Of a stretch of DNA of 24,473 nucleotides, positions 1 through 7,950 are shown piece by piece (within the stretch, counting starts at the first letter, position 1; each line of letters begins with the position of its first letter). The notes under the pieces are model-generated. The model was not told the DNA's origin, did not search any database, and was given only the letters and a program-made list of their open reading frames with translations. The stretch comes from MGR-bin208 sp043779285 (GTDB taxonomy: Bacteria > Bacteroidota > Bacteroidia > Chitinophagales > Chitinophagaceae): the NCBI GenBank assembly GCA_043779285.1, contig JAYWEL010000127.1, forward strand, positions 1-24,473, in the 5' to 3' direction. A program made the translations under genes and the position numbers.

Positions 1-486
1 TCTCTATTTAATAATCCTCCATAAAATTTTATATACTGCTTAAAGTACAACGTAAAAGTACTTTCAAAACCGTATTTACTGCAACAAATTATATAGCGAA
101 ACTTCTACTTTCTCAGTTAAACTATACACTTATCTTTGAGTCTGAAGAAAAAGATTCCATTGAAAAAATCAAATACCTGTTTATATGAAAAATTGAATAA
201 TCCGAATGCATAAAAACAAAGTTCAGTAATAATTTTTGTAGCTTTTTTTTTAAATCCTTAACAATCAATTATTACGGATAAGCATTAGGTTTTTATTCTT
301 TCATGGACTTTTTCAAGTTATTGAATCATATTGTAACCACTTAAAGAAATAAGTTTAATGAATAGAAAATTCCGGAATAACGTATATATACTATGCGATT
401 ACAATATTTTGAAAGAATCAGCGTTTTTTTATATGAATTTTATCCGGAATCTTATTTAAATTCACTCAAATCTAATAGCTTAACTA
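1..486. other. AT-rich non-coding region upstream of the surface operon
   Basis: No credible gene is present on either strand. The stretch is very AT-rich with many stop codons. A perfect TAnnTTTG box (TATCTTTG) lies at 131-138 on the + strand, but it is about 350 bases from the next gene and has no convincing -33 partner, so it may be a chance match. A 10-bp palindrome GTATATATAC lies at 382-391. A near-match to the -7 box (TATTTTG, 405-411) is a weak candidate for the promoter of the gene at 487. I see no RNA gene. Confidence 0.6.
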
Positions 487-1518
487 ATGTTGAGAAAAAC
501 CCGTTTTAAGTTCTGCCCTATTTTTGTGGTTATATTGTTTTTATCATACAGCAATATAATATCTGCACAAGATCCAAATTTTACACAATACTATGCTGCG
601 CCGCAAATGATTAACCCGGCGCTTACCGGCGTATTTAGTGGTAATGTAAGAATTAATGGACTATACCGGTCACAGTGGCCTGCTATTCAAAACCCATTTG
701 TTACCGGTTCGGTGAGTGTGGATGCAAATGCTATGAAAAACTATTTGAATGAACGTGATTTCGCAGGCATAGGTTTCAACAGTATGTTTGATAACAGTAA
801 TAATGGTGGTTTAAAAACCAGTCAATTAGGTGGTTCTTTTTCTTTTCATAAATCTTTAGATAAAGAAGGCATTCATCATATTGGTTTAGGTTTTCAGGCA
901 TCATACACAACTAAAAGTTTAGATTATACAAAACTCATATTCAGCCAGCAATTAACATCAACTGGTTTCGATCCAACATTACCCACTGGTGAAGCTGGAA
1001 ATGGATATACCGGATCTTATTTCGATTACTCGGCAGGTATGCTCTATTCCGGATTGGCATGGGAGAATAACATCTATTTTGGTGCAGCTTATTTCCATAT
1101 CAATAACCCAAAACTGATTATCAATGGAGCCGAAAATGCAATTTTACCTCGTTACACAATTCAGGCAGGCGGGGATTTTTTAACTGGAAATGAAAATAAA
1201 TTTTATTTAAGTGGCCTATTAATGAAATCAGGTAGTTCTCAAAGTATTTCCATTGGAGCAGTTTATGGATATACCCTGTTTACCGAATTTGAAGAATCGA
1301 GCCTTTTGTTTGGAGCCTGGTACCGGCATAATGACGCCATTGCGCCTTATGTAGGATTACATATGGGAAATATACAAACCGGTTTAACCTATGACGTTAA
1401 TTACTCGAAATTAAAAAACGCTTCTTTAACAAAAGGAGGATTTGAATTATCATTGAAATATACTTTTTCAAATTATAATGATACATACAAAATCCCTAGT
1501 TCTTTTCTTAGGTATTAA
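487..1518 (+). CDS. PorP/SprF family type IX secretion-associated outer-membrane protein
   Basis: The 343-residue product starts with a signal peptide (hydrophobic core about residues 10-25, ending ISAQ) followed by the PorP/SprF signature QDPNFTQYYAAPQMINPALTG and LYRSQWP. The remainder alternates polar and aromatic residues as in an outer-membrane beta-barrel. Members of this family (SprF, PorP) sit in the outer membrane and are needed for secretion or surface attachment of particular large T9SS cargo proteins. The gene lies 14 bases upstream of a giant adhesin with a type-B sorting domain, the usual SprF-SprB style pairing, so it is probably the dedicated partner of that adhesin. The length is normal for the family. 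Dedicated pairing is inference from context. Confidence 0.9.
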   Translation: MLRKTRFKFCPIFVVILFLSYSNIISAQDPNFTQYYAAPQMINPALTGVFSGNVRINGLYRSQWPAIQNPFVTGSVSVDANAMKNYLNERDFAGIGFNSMFDNSNNGGLKTSQLGGSFSFHKSLDKEGIHHIGLGFQASYTTKSLDYTKLIFSQQLTSTGFDPTLPTGEAGNGYTGSYFDYSAGMLYSGLAWENNIYFGAAYFHINNPKLIINGAENAILPRYTIQAGGDFLTGNENKFYLSGLLMKSGSSQSISIGAVYGYTLFTEFEESSLLFGAWYRHNDAIAPYVGLHMGNIQTGLTYDVNYSKLKNASLTKGGFELSLKYTFSNYNDTYKIPSSFLRY

Positions 1519-1532
1519 TAACTAACCAATTT

Positions 1533-4500
1533 ATGAAAAATTTCATTCCACATATCCTTTCCTTTTTATTGAATAAGTATAACCACAGCTTTAGTTTGCT
1601 GTTATTGTTTGTTTTTATTAATCAGGGATTGAATGCACAACAGATAACTATTGCTTCCAATCCTGTTCCTGTCCTCGCAGCAAATATTTGTGTAAACACA
1701 CTGGATGTACCAGTACATAGTTTTACACTTACTGGTTCGGGAGGCGGAGGAACTGTTACTGCAGTAAGTTTTATAACAGCGGGAACCTATGCTACTTCTG
1801 ACTTAGTAAACTTCAAATTGTGGTCAACACCGACCAATGTTTTTACAACACCTACACAAATAGGTTTAACACTTGCTCCAGTTTTGGCTTCAGGGTCTAC
1901 TATGACTTTTGGAGGAATCAATTTTCCTGTTGCAAACACAACTTATTTTCTATGGATTACGATGGATGTTTCTTCTCTTGCTTTTGATCAAAGAACCGTT
2001 ATTGTAAATAGTACTCAAACATCAAATATTTTTAGCAGCACAACAATTGTAGGTAGCGGTGTAGCAAGTAATACGCAAAAAATAATAACGATACCACTTA
2101 CACCTTCTGTAATATCCGGCACAGCGGCTGTTTGTCCAGGAGTTACTGGTTTAACTTATACTGTTATTTCAGTTCCGAATAATACGTATTTCTGGCAAGT
2201 ACCAACCGGCTGGTCCATTATCTCGGGCCAGGGTACGAATAGCATAAGCGTTCAGGCAGGAAGTTTTGGGCAAAATGGAAACATAAGTGTAAGAGCTGAA
2301 AAATCGCCTTGTGCAGTTAGTCCGGACAGAACACAGGGTGTTACTGTAAATCCACCAATTCCTGCTACACCAGGTTCAATTACAGTACCAGCCAGTACAA
2401 CTGTTATTTGTCCAAATACTGCAGGTTTGGTATATAGTATAAGTTCTGTAACATACGCAAGTGCTACAGGTTATGTATGGACAGTTCCAACTGGTTGGAA
2501 CATAACAAGTGGTCAGGGTAGTACATCAATCACCGTTAGCGCAGGTGCATTTGGTCAAAATGGAAATATTACCGTTACTGCATCCAACTCTTGTGGGATA
2601 AGCAGTCAAAGTCTTGTGGCAGTTCAGGTCCAACCACCGGTTCCAAATACACCCGGGTCTATTACCGGACCAACTACAGGCGTATGCCAGGGATCAGTGC
2701 AACAGTATAGTGTAAATGCAGTTACAAATGCAACGAACTATAACTGGACAGTACCCGGATCATGGACAATTACCGCTGGAGCAGGTACTAATTCTATAAC
2801 TGTAACCATTGGTAATTCCAGTGGAAGTGTTACTGTGAATGCGGAGAACTCATGCGGTACCAGTGCAACCGGTTCATCATCGGTAACAATTACTCCATTA
2901 CCAGCAATTCCCGGTTCAATAACAGGTCCTTCTCCTGCATGTGAAGGTACCAGTCAGACATACTCTGTTCCGGCTGTTGCAAATGCAACTACATATACAT
3001 GGACATTACCATCAGGTTGGTCTATTACCGGGGGGGCCGGTACCAGAACGATTACTGTCTTAGTTGGAACTGCTGGTGGAAGTATTACTGTAAAAGCAAG
3101 TAATCTTTGTGGAGAAACCAGTTCTGTAAGAACGGTTAATGTGACATTAAATGGAAAAATCACATTGACCTCCGGCGCAACATCAAATAATCAAAACATC
3201 TGTGTTAATACGTCCATTTCAACTATATCTTATTCATTAACAGGAGGAGCAACTGGTGCAAATGTGACCGGATTACCAGCAGGTGTAAATCCCTTATTTA
3301 ATACTGGAGAATTAACTCTTAGTGGCACACCTTCAGTTGCAGGAACATTTCCCTATACCATTAATACAACAGGTACCTGTATCCAAACCTCCGCTTCAGG
3401 AATTCTAACAGTTACGGCAAATGCTGCAATAAACTTAACTTCGGGTGCTAGTACAACTGCACAAACCTTATGTATTAATAATGCCATTGCAAACATTGTT
3501 TATAATATTACAGGGGGTGCAACAAATGCATCAGTAACTGGATTGCCAGCAGGGGTTTCTGAAAGTTTTAGTGCTGGTGTTCTTAGAATAAGCGGCACTC
3601 CCACTGTTTCCGGAACATTTAATTATATGGTTACTACGTCCGGGACTTGTTTACAGTTTACAGCAAGTGGCAGTATTATTGTCAATCCAAATGCTTCAAT
3701 TTCATTAACATCAGGTACAGGATCTAATATTCAAAACCCATGTGTCAACTCGTCTATAAATAATATTACTTACTCTATTGTAGGAGCTACCTCTGTAAAT
3801 ATTACTGGTTTACCTTTCGGAGTTACAGGATCATACACTAGTAGTACCGGAGAGTATACAATTAGCGGAATGCCCACAACTTCCGGAACATTTAATTATA
3901 CCATATCTACTGTAGGAACCTGTATTCAGACATCTGCCACAGGTACAATAACGGTATCTCCAAATGCATCAATTAGTTTAACTTCCGGTACCGGCACAAA
4001 TTCTCAAACCAGATGTATCAATACATCTATTTCAACTATTACTTATCTAATTTCCGGAGGTGCAACCGGAGCCATTATTACCGGTTTACCCACCAATGTA
4101 AGCAGTAGTATCAGTGGAAATACAATTACTATCAGTGGCACAGCAATGGTTGCCGGTTCATTTGATTATTTAGTATCCACAACAGGAACTTGTGTACAGA
4201 GTACCGTTAAAGGAACTTTAATTATTAACCAAAATGCGGCTATAAACCTTACGTCAGCTTCAGGTACAGATGCTCAATCCGTTTGTCGAAATTCTCCAAT
4301 TCAAAATATTACGTATTTCTTATCTGGTGGTGCTACCGGGGCAATTGTTTCCGGATTACCCGCTGGTGTAACCAATAATTTTATTGCAGGGGTTGTTACA
4401 ATAAGCGGTTCACCCTCTATTTCCGGAAATTTTTCATATACTGTTGCAACCATTGGAAATTGTATCCAGACAAATGCAACAGGCATTATTGGTGTAAATA

Positions 4501-6104
4501 CCCAACCACCTGTAGGAACTCCAAGTCCGATAGCTGGTAATCCACCTACCTGCCAATTAACTAATGGATCTACAACAACAAATTTCACAACTACTGCGGC
4601 AAACAGCCTTAAGTATAACTGGTCAATCAGCAATCCGGCTGCAGGCTCCATTGATTCTGCCACAGGAGTAATGACCTGGGCCTTTGATTTTTCCGGATCG
4701 GTTGATATCCGGGTTACGGCAAGTGGTTGCAGCGGAACATCGCCACAAGTTTCCAGAACAGTTTCAATTACACCAACCGTTGGCATACCAACAGCAATTA
4801 TTATATCTACAGGAATAGAACCAAATTGCCAGTTAACCAATAGTTCGACGGTAACTATTTATAGTAGTTCAGCTACCAATAGTACCGGGCTGGTATGGGC
4901 AATCAGTAATTTTGCAGCAGGAACTATCAATCCGTCAACCGGTGCTATGACATGGAATAATGGATTTTCCGGAACTGTCGATATTCAGGTTATTGCCAAT
5001 GGCTGTAATGGCCCATCGGTTAGGGAAATACGAACTGTAAATATTACACCGGCTAATTTCAGAATAACTAACAGCCCTTTAATACAAACAATTTGTTCCG
5101 GAGGCAGTTCTACTTTAGTTCCACTTACTTCAAATGTTGCAAATACTATCTATAGCTGGACCGCTTCTTCATTACCAAGAGTAAGTGGTTATACTACAAG
5201 TGGTACAGATACTATTCCTGTACAAACCATCATTTCTACCGGGAATGCTATTGATACGGTAACATACACAATAACACCTACAGCAAACGGCTGCAGAGGT
5301 CCAATTATTAAATATGTCATTACCATTTTGCCAAAACCAATTGCCACTATAACAGTTACGCCAGTTAGAACTTGTGCACCGGCAACAATAAATTTCACCA
5401 ATACAAGTAAGTTTGCCAATACTTGGGAATGGTATTTAAATGGAACCCTTTTTTCATCAGATTCTATTCCGCCAACTCTTAATATTTCAACACCTAACAA
5501 CTATGTTTTCACATTAGTAGCGATAAATTCGTTAGGCTGTGGAATAGATAGCATGTCTAAAACGGTAGTGGTTAGCAATACTACAAGACCAGCAATGGAA
5601 TACCCAAGAATAAATGCAGTTAAAGGTTTGGCAGTTCAATTAAATGCCATGGGTGGAGGCATTGCCTATGCCTGGTCACCGTCAACAGGTTTGGATAATC
5701 CAAATATTAAGAACCCAACATTTTTGTTAAACTCAAATGTTGATAGCATTATTTATTCTGTAAAAATCATTGATACTACTGGATGTCCAATTACCGACAG
5801 ACAAGTTGTTTGGATGTTCAATAAACCGGGTGTACATATGCCAACAGCATTTACACCAAATGGAGATGGAATAAATGATTTATTTATACCTGTTTTTTCA
5901 TCAAATATCCGTGTTAAATATTTACGCATTTTTGATCGATGGGGAAAATTAATATTTGAAACAATTGATATGACTCGTGGATGGGATGGTACGATTAATG
6001 GAATACCAAGCCCCATGAGTACTTATGTCTGGGTCATCTCGGCCATTGATACTTATGGCAATGACATTGTTAAAAAAGGAAGTGTAACACTTATACGAAA
6101 TTAA
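1533..6104 (+). CDS. Giant repeat adhesin with gliding-motility (CHU_C, type B) T9SS sorting domain
   Basis: The 1523-residue product has a long signal peptide (about residues 1-36, ending LNAQ). A unique N-terminal region to about residue 189 is followed by four PKD/Ig-like repeats with a xWTVPxGWxITxGxGT core (about 190-541), five Ig-like repeats with the cores LTSG...C and TGLPAGV (about 542-989), two repeats with CQLTNxS and GxMTW cores (about 993-1174), and two PKD-like units. The last 90 residues (about 1434-1523) contain MPTAFTPNGDGINDLF and LRIFDRWGKLIFE, the gliding-motility-associated C-terminal domain that serves as a type-B T9SS signal. The protein is therefore expected to be exported to the cell surface as an adhesin or motility-associated filament. 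It is preceded at 14 bases by a SprF-like gene and followed by a terminator, so the two form an operon. The ligand is unknown. Confidence 0.92.
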   Translation: MKNFIPHILSFLLNKYNHSFSLLLLFVFINQGLNAQQITIASNPVPVLAANICVNTLDVPVHSFTLTGSGGGGTVTAVSFITAGTYATSDLVNFKLWSTPTNVFTTPTQIGLTLAPVLASGSTMTFGGINFPVANTTYFLWITMDVSSLAFDQRTVIVNSTQTSNIFSSTTIVGSGVASNTQKIITIPLTPSVISGTAAVCPGVTGLTYTVISVPNNTYFWQVPTGWSIISGQGTNSISVQAGSFGQNGNISVRAEKSPCAVSPDRTQGVTVNPPIPATPGSITVPASTTVICPNTAGLVYSISSVTYASATGYVWTVPTGWNITSGQGSTSITVSAGAFGQNGNITVTASNSCGISSQSLVAVQVQPPVPNTPGSITGPTTGVCQGSVQQYSVNAVTNATNYNWTVPGSWTITAGAGTNSITVTIGNSSGSVTVNAENSCGTSATGSSSVTITPLPAIPGSITGPSPACEGTSQTYSVPAVANATTYTWTLPSGWSITGGAGTRTITVLVGTAGGSITVKASNLCGETSSVRTVNVTLNGKITLTSGATSNNQNICVNTSISTISYSLTGGATGANVTGLPAGVNPLFNTGELTLSGTPSVAGTFPYTINTTGTCIQTSASGILTVTANAAINLTSGASTTAQTLCINNAIANIVYNITGGATNASVTGLPAGVSESFSAGVLRISGTPTVSGTFNYMVTTSGTCLQFTASGSIIVNPNASISLTSGTGSNIQNPCVNSSINNITYSIVGATSVNITGLPFGVTGSYTSSTGEYTISGMPTTSGTFNYTISTVGTCIQTSATGTITVSPNASISLTSGTGTNSQTRCINTSISTITYLISGGATGAIITGLPTNVSSSISGNTITISGTAMVAGSFDYLVSTTGTCVQSTVKGTLIINQNAAINLTSASGTDAQSVCRNSPIQNITYFLSGGATGAIVSGLPAGVTNNFIAGVVTISGSPSISGNFSYTVATIGNCIQTNATGIIGVNTQPPVGTPSPIAGNPPTCQLTNGSTTTNFTTTAANSLKYNWSISNPAAGSIDSATGVMTWAFDFSGSVDIRVTASGCSGTSPQVSRTVSITPTVGIPTAIIISTGIEPNCQLTNSSTVTIYSSSATNSTGLVWAISNFAAGTINPSTGAMTWNNGFSGTVDIQVIANGCNGPSVREIRTVNITPANFRITNSPLIQTICSGGSSTLVPLTSNVANTIYSWTASSLPRVSGYTTSGTDTIPVQTIISTGNAIDTVTYTITPTANGCRGPIIKYVITILPKPIATITVTPVRTCAPATINFTNTSKFANTWEWYLNGTLFSSDSIPPTLNISTPNNYVFTLVAINSLGCGIDSMSKTVVVSNTTRPAMEYPRINAVKGLAVQLNAMGGGIAYAWSPSTGLDNPNIKNPTFLLNSNVDSIIYSVKIIDTTGCPITDRQVVWMFNKPGVHMPTAFTPNGDGINDLFIPVFSSNIRVKYLRIFDRWGKLIFETIDMTRGWDGTINGIPSPMSTYVWVISAIDTYGNDIVKKGSVTLIRN
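2100..3155 (+). repeat. Four-copy PKD/Ig-like protein repeat block
   Basis: Four successive units of about 85-92 codons share the pattern PGSITxP...C...Y...W-x-VPxGW-x-IT-x-GxGTxSITV...G-x-ITV-x-A-x-NxCG. The units are diverged at the DNA level, so this is an old protein-level duplication rather than a recent tandem DNA expansion. Boundaries are approximate. The fourth unit contains a run of seven G at 3030-3036. Confidence 0.8.
3156..4500 (+). repeat. Five-copy Ig-like protein repeat block
   Basis: Five units of about 88-91 codons start near 3156, 3420, 3689, 3963 and 4233. Each has the order I-x-LTSG...Q-x-x-C-x-N, ITY-x-x-x-GGATGA-x-VTGLPAGV, a serine/threonine-rich strand, SGTP-x-x-SGTF-x-Y-x-x-x-T-x-GTC-x-Q. 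The two cysteines per unit could pair once exported. Boundaries were read by eye and are accurate to a few codons. Confidence 0.82.
4510..5055 (+). repeat. Two-copy protein repeat in the adhesin
   Basis: Two consecutive units of about 90 codons share CQLTNxSTxT, a W-x-ISN strand, AAGxIxxxTGxMTW and FSGxVDIxVxAxGCxGxS. They differ from both preceding repeat families, so the adhesin combines at least three repeat types. Boundaries are approximate. Confidence 0.75.
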
Positions 6105-6105
6105 A

Positions 6106-6143
6106 AAAAAGAGAAAGTTCCAAAACAGGGGCTTTCTTTTTTT
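6106..6143 (+). terminator. Intrinsic terminator after the adhesin operon
   Basis: Immediately after the adhesin stop codon, AAAGTTCC (6114-6121) can pair with GGGGCTTT (6128-6135) through two G-T wobbles around a 6-base loop. The stem can extend outwards by several A-T and G-C pairs, and the right arm runs into TTTTTTT (6137-6143). This is a good rho-independent terminator for the surface operon. Confidence 0.75.
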
Positions 6144-6165
6144 AAATACTATTGTTATGATAAAT

Positions 6166-6270
6166 GTGAATGGTGAATGGTGAATGGTGAATGGTGAATG
6201 GTGAATGGTGAATGGTGAATGGTCAATGGTGAATGGTGAATGGTGAATGGTGAATGGTCAATGGTGAATG
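6166..6270. repeat. Tandem heptamer array, 15 units of GTGAATG
   Basis: Fifteen perfect-register 7-bp units run without interruption. Thirteen read GTGAATG, and two (6222-6228 and 6257-6263) carry the same G-to-C change, GTCAATG. Because the unit is not a multiple of three, reading frames rotate; in the ATG frame the consensus reads six codons and then TGA every 21 bases. A short open frame starting in the array is therefore not a credible gene. The array lies between the adhesin terminator and the convergent esterase. Copy number is likely to vary between strains. Confidence 0.95.
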
Positions 6271-6298
6271 AATCAATCCGTCCTATAAGGAATCATAC

Positions 6299-7126
6299 TC
6301 AAATTAGTATTCGGTTCGTACCCCAACCCCACTTTAAAAATTCGGGCATAGCCAGTTTCCAGGTAGCAATATCATGCTTACCCTGTTTCATTTCAAGAAA
6401 TCGAATATCCTTTTCAATATCATAACCTTTGCTGACTAATTCTTTAATCAGATCCAATGTATCATCTATAGAATCTATAATGCCGTTATTATTCCGGTCG
6501 CTGATTTCATCCATATTGCCGCATTGAAAAAAGAATTTCTGACCTTCATTAAAATCAGCATTTCGAATCTGTTGATGCATGATGCGATGTGTATCATCAT
6601 CGTAAGTAAGTTCATCCTTATCCACACTTCGCCACCAGAGTGAACCGGAAAAAACTCCGGCTTTTTCAAAGACTCCGGGGTTGTTCCATACCAGATCCAA
6701 TGCAGACAATCCACCCAAAGAAAAACCTGCAAAAGAAATATCGGCAAACTCATTAATAAAGTAAGCCTCTTTGATCAAAGGTAAAAGTTCCTCGATAATA
6801 AATGATTCATAAAGGGAAGCTTTTGCCCCACGACCCAGATAATCTGCTTCATTGGCAATGCCATATTCCATTTTCCTTTTCTCACCTGCATGAATGCCCA
6901 CACAAAGAACTGCATTGATTTCCTGATTGGATATTAACTCATCCATCCTGTTTGTAAAATCCATTTCTATCAGATTTTGCCCGTCATTGATTAATAACAG
7001 ACTTAATTTTTCCGGATAGACAATATTTATTGGAAGATAAAAATCAACTGTCACATCACGTTCAAGATGTATAGATTGAATGGTTCGTTTTTCTACAAGG
7101 ATTTTTGGCAGCACAATAGTTTGCAT
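6299..7126 (-). CDS. Alpha/beta-hydrolase esterase (enterochelin-esterase/esterase D-like)
   Basis: The product is 275 residues when started at the ATG at 7126; the open frame continues upstream to 7207 but that extension looks non-coding. A TATTTTTG promoter box ends five bases before this ATG, which supports it. Visible features are LLLINDGQ (about 43-50), the nucleophile elbow GFSLGG with Ser136, FSGSLWW (159-165) and a likely catalytic histidine in QGKHD (His250). This matches the esterase family related to enterochelin esterase and S-formylglutathione hydrolase. There is no signal peptide, so it is probably cytosolic. An oddity is DRNNNGIIDSID (about 209-220), which fits an EF-hand-type calcium loop. 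The substrate is not determined. It stands alone, convergent with the adhesin operon. Confidence 0.85.
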   Translation of the reverse strand: MQTIVLPKILVEKRTIQSIHLERDVTVDFYLPINIVYPEKLSLLLINDGQNLIEMDFTNRMDELISNQEINAVLCVGIHAGEKRKMEYGIANEADYLGRGAKASLYESFIIEELLPLIKEAYFINEFADISFAGFSLGGLSALDLVWNNPGVFEKAGVFSGSLWWRSVDKDELTYDDDTHRIMHQQIRNADFNEGQKFFFQCGNMDEISDRNNNGIIDSIDDTLDLIKELVSKGYDIEKDIRFLEMKQGKHDIATWKLAMPEFLKWGWGTNRILI

Positions 7127-7131
7127 GTTTT

Positions 7132-7139
7132 CAAAAATA
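7132..7139 (-). promoter_or_regulatory. Candidate -7 box (TATTTTTG) of the esterase, close to the start codon
   Basis: The complement reads TATTTTTG, a perfect match to the Bacteroidota -7 consensus TAnnTTTG, with five bases between the box and the ATG at 7126. Transcription would start at or next to the ATG, giving a leaderless or nearly leaderless mRNA. No clear -33 TTTG was found at 19-21 bases, so chance occurrence cannot be excluded. Confidence 0.45.
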
Positions 7140-7302
7140 GGAAATAAGAGCAGGTATTGCTTGCAGGTGGGATAATCATTGAACGTCCGCCCGGAACCGC
7201 TGCCCAAAAATGTTTTAAAAATTGAACTTATGTTATCGAAGTTCCACTGCGTTGCACTTCGTTTAAGCCCTATATGTTGTGGTTTTTTGCTCGTGCTGTT
7301 CG

Positions 7303-7611
7303 TTACAATTTTATTGAAAGTTCGAGGTGTCCACCAAGTCCAATTTCTACAATTTTTTGTAGCGTTGAAATACGAACTTCTTTGATATTGTTTTCAATTT
7401 TTGAAATATATCCTTTATTTGTTCCACATTTTTCAGCAAGTTCTTCTTGTGTCAGCCCTTTTTCAAGTCGAGCTTGTTGAATAAGGAAACCAAGTTTAAA
7501 CGCTTGATAACCTTTCTCAAATTTATCTCGTTTAGACGTTCCTTTCTTGCCATATTGTTCGTCAACAAACTGGTCAAGAGATTTTAAACTGTTTTTATTT
7601 TTCTGTTTCAT
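7303..7611 (-). CDS. HigA-like XRE-family antitoxin
   Basis: The 102-residue protein has a lysine-rich N-terminus (1-33) and a helix-turn-helix of the XRE/Cro type from about residue 40 to 92 (LIQQARLEKGLTQEELAEKC, then NKGYISKIENN). Its start overlaps the end of the upstream toxin gene by 17 bases, so the two are co-transcribed and probably translationally coupled. Toxin-first order with an HTH antitoxin is typical of HigBA modules. The expected role is to bind and neutralise the toxin and to repress the shared promoter; an 18-bp dyad overlapping that promoter (7965-7982) is a candidate operator. Confidence 0.85.
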   Translation of the reverse strand: MKQKNKNSLKSLDQFVDEQYGKKGTSKRDKFEKGYQAFKLGFLIQQARLEKGLTQEELAEKCGTNKGYISKIENNIKEVRISTLQKIVEIGLGGHLELSIKL

Positions 7612-7909
7612 ATTCCTTTTTAATTTTCAATGCTTTATCAATTTCGGACTTTGGTGTTTTCTGAGTCTTTTTCTGAAAGCCATTTGCCAAAACAATAAGT
7701 TTGCCTTCGTCAAAGAAACAGAAAATGCGAAAAATGTCATTTCCTTGTTGTATCCTTATTTCATAAAGTCCGTCCGTCCCTTCCATATATTTCAAATAGT
7801 CAGTCGGGATTTGTTGTTGAGTTTCGATAATTCTAAAAGTCCATAAAATCTTGTCTTTTACTTTCTGTTTCTGCTTTTCGTAGAAGTCAGTAAAGAAGCC
7901 TTTATACAA
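7595..7909 (-). CDS. HigB/RelE-type toxin (Gp49-like), probably frameshifted at its 5' end
   Basis: The uninterrupted frame gives 104 residues from a TTG at 7909, with no ATG in this frame before the stop codon at 7922-7924. The body (VKDKILWTFRIIET, GLYEIRIQQGNDIFRIFCFFD, GFQKKTQKTPKSEIDKALKI) is a clear RelE/ParE-superfamily toxin of the HigB Gp49 type, ribosome-dependent mRNA endonucleases in characterised members. In another frame an ATG at 7941, just after a good promoter, reads MSELKIRNITF and then should continue into YKGFF of the main frame; one extra base in the run of four A at 7908-7911 would join them. The gene may therefore be a real frameshift mutant, an assembly error, or use the TTG start. 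The antitoxin gene overlaps by 17 bases. Confidence 0.75.
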   Translation of the reverse strand: MYKGFFTDFYEKQKQKVKDKILWTFRIIETQQQIPTDYLKYMEGTDGLYEIRIQQGNDIFRIFCFFDEGKLIVLANGFQKKTQKTPKSEIDKALKIKKEYETEK

Positions 7910-7950
7910 AAGGTTATATTCCTAATTTTTAGTTCACTCATACTTCTTTG

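Noticed and set aside
4301..4840. 179-codon minus-strand frame inside the adhesin
   Set aside because: It mirrors the low-complexity repeat codons of the adhesin and has no family-like motif.
6240..6425. 61-codon frame starting in the heptamer array
   Set aside because: It is opened only by a repeat variant that removes a stop and then runs antisense through the esterase gene.
7127..7207. 27-residue N-terminal extension of the esterase
   Set aside because: A promoter box overlaps its end and the added residues show no relation to the hydrolase fold; the ATG at 7126 fits better.
7237..7261. Integron attC-like site beside the toxin-antitoxin pair
   Set aside because: The hairpin was considered as a recombination site, but the GTTRRRY and RYYYAAC core boxes could not be found in the right arrangement and no integrase is present.
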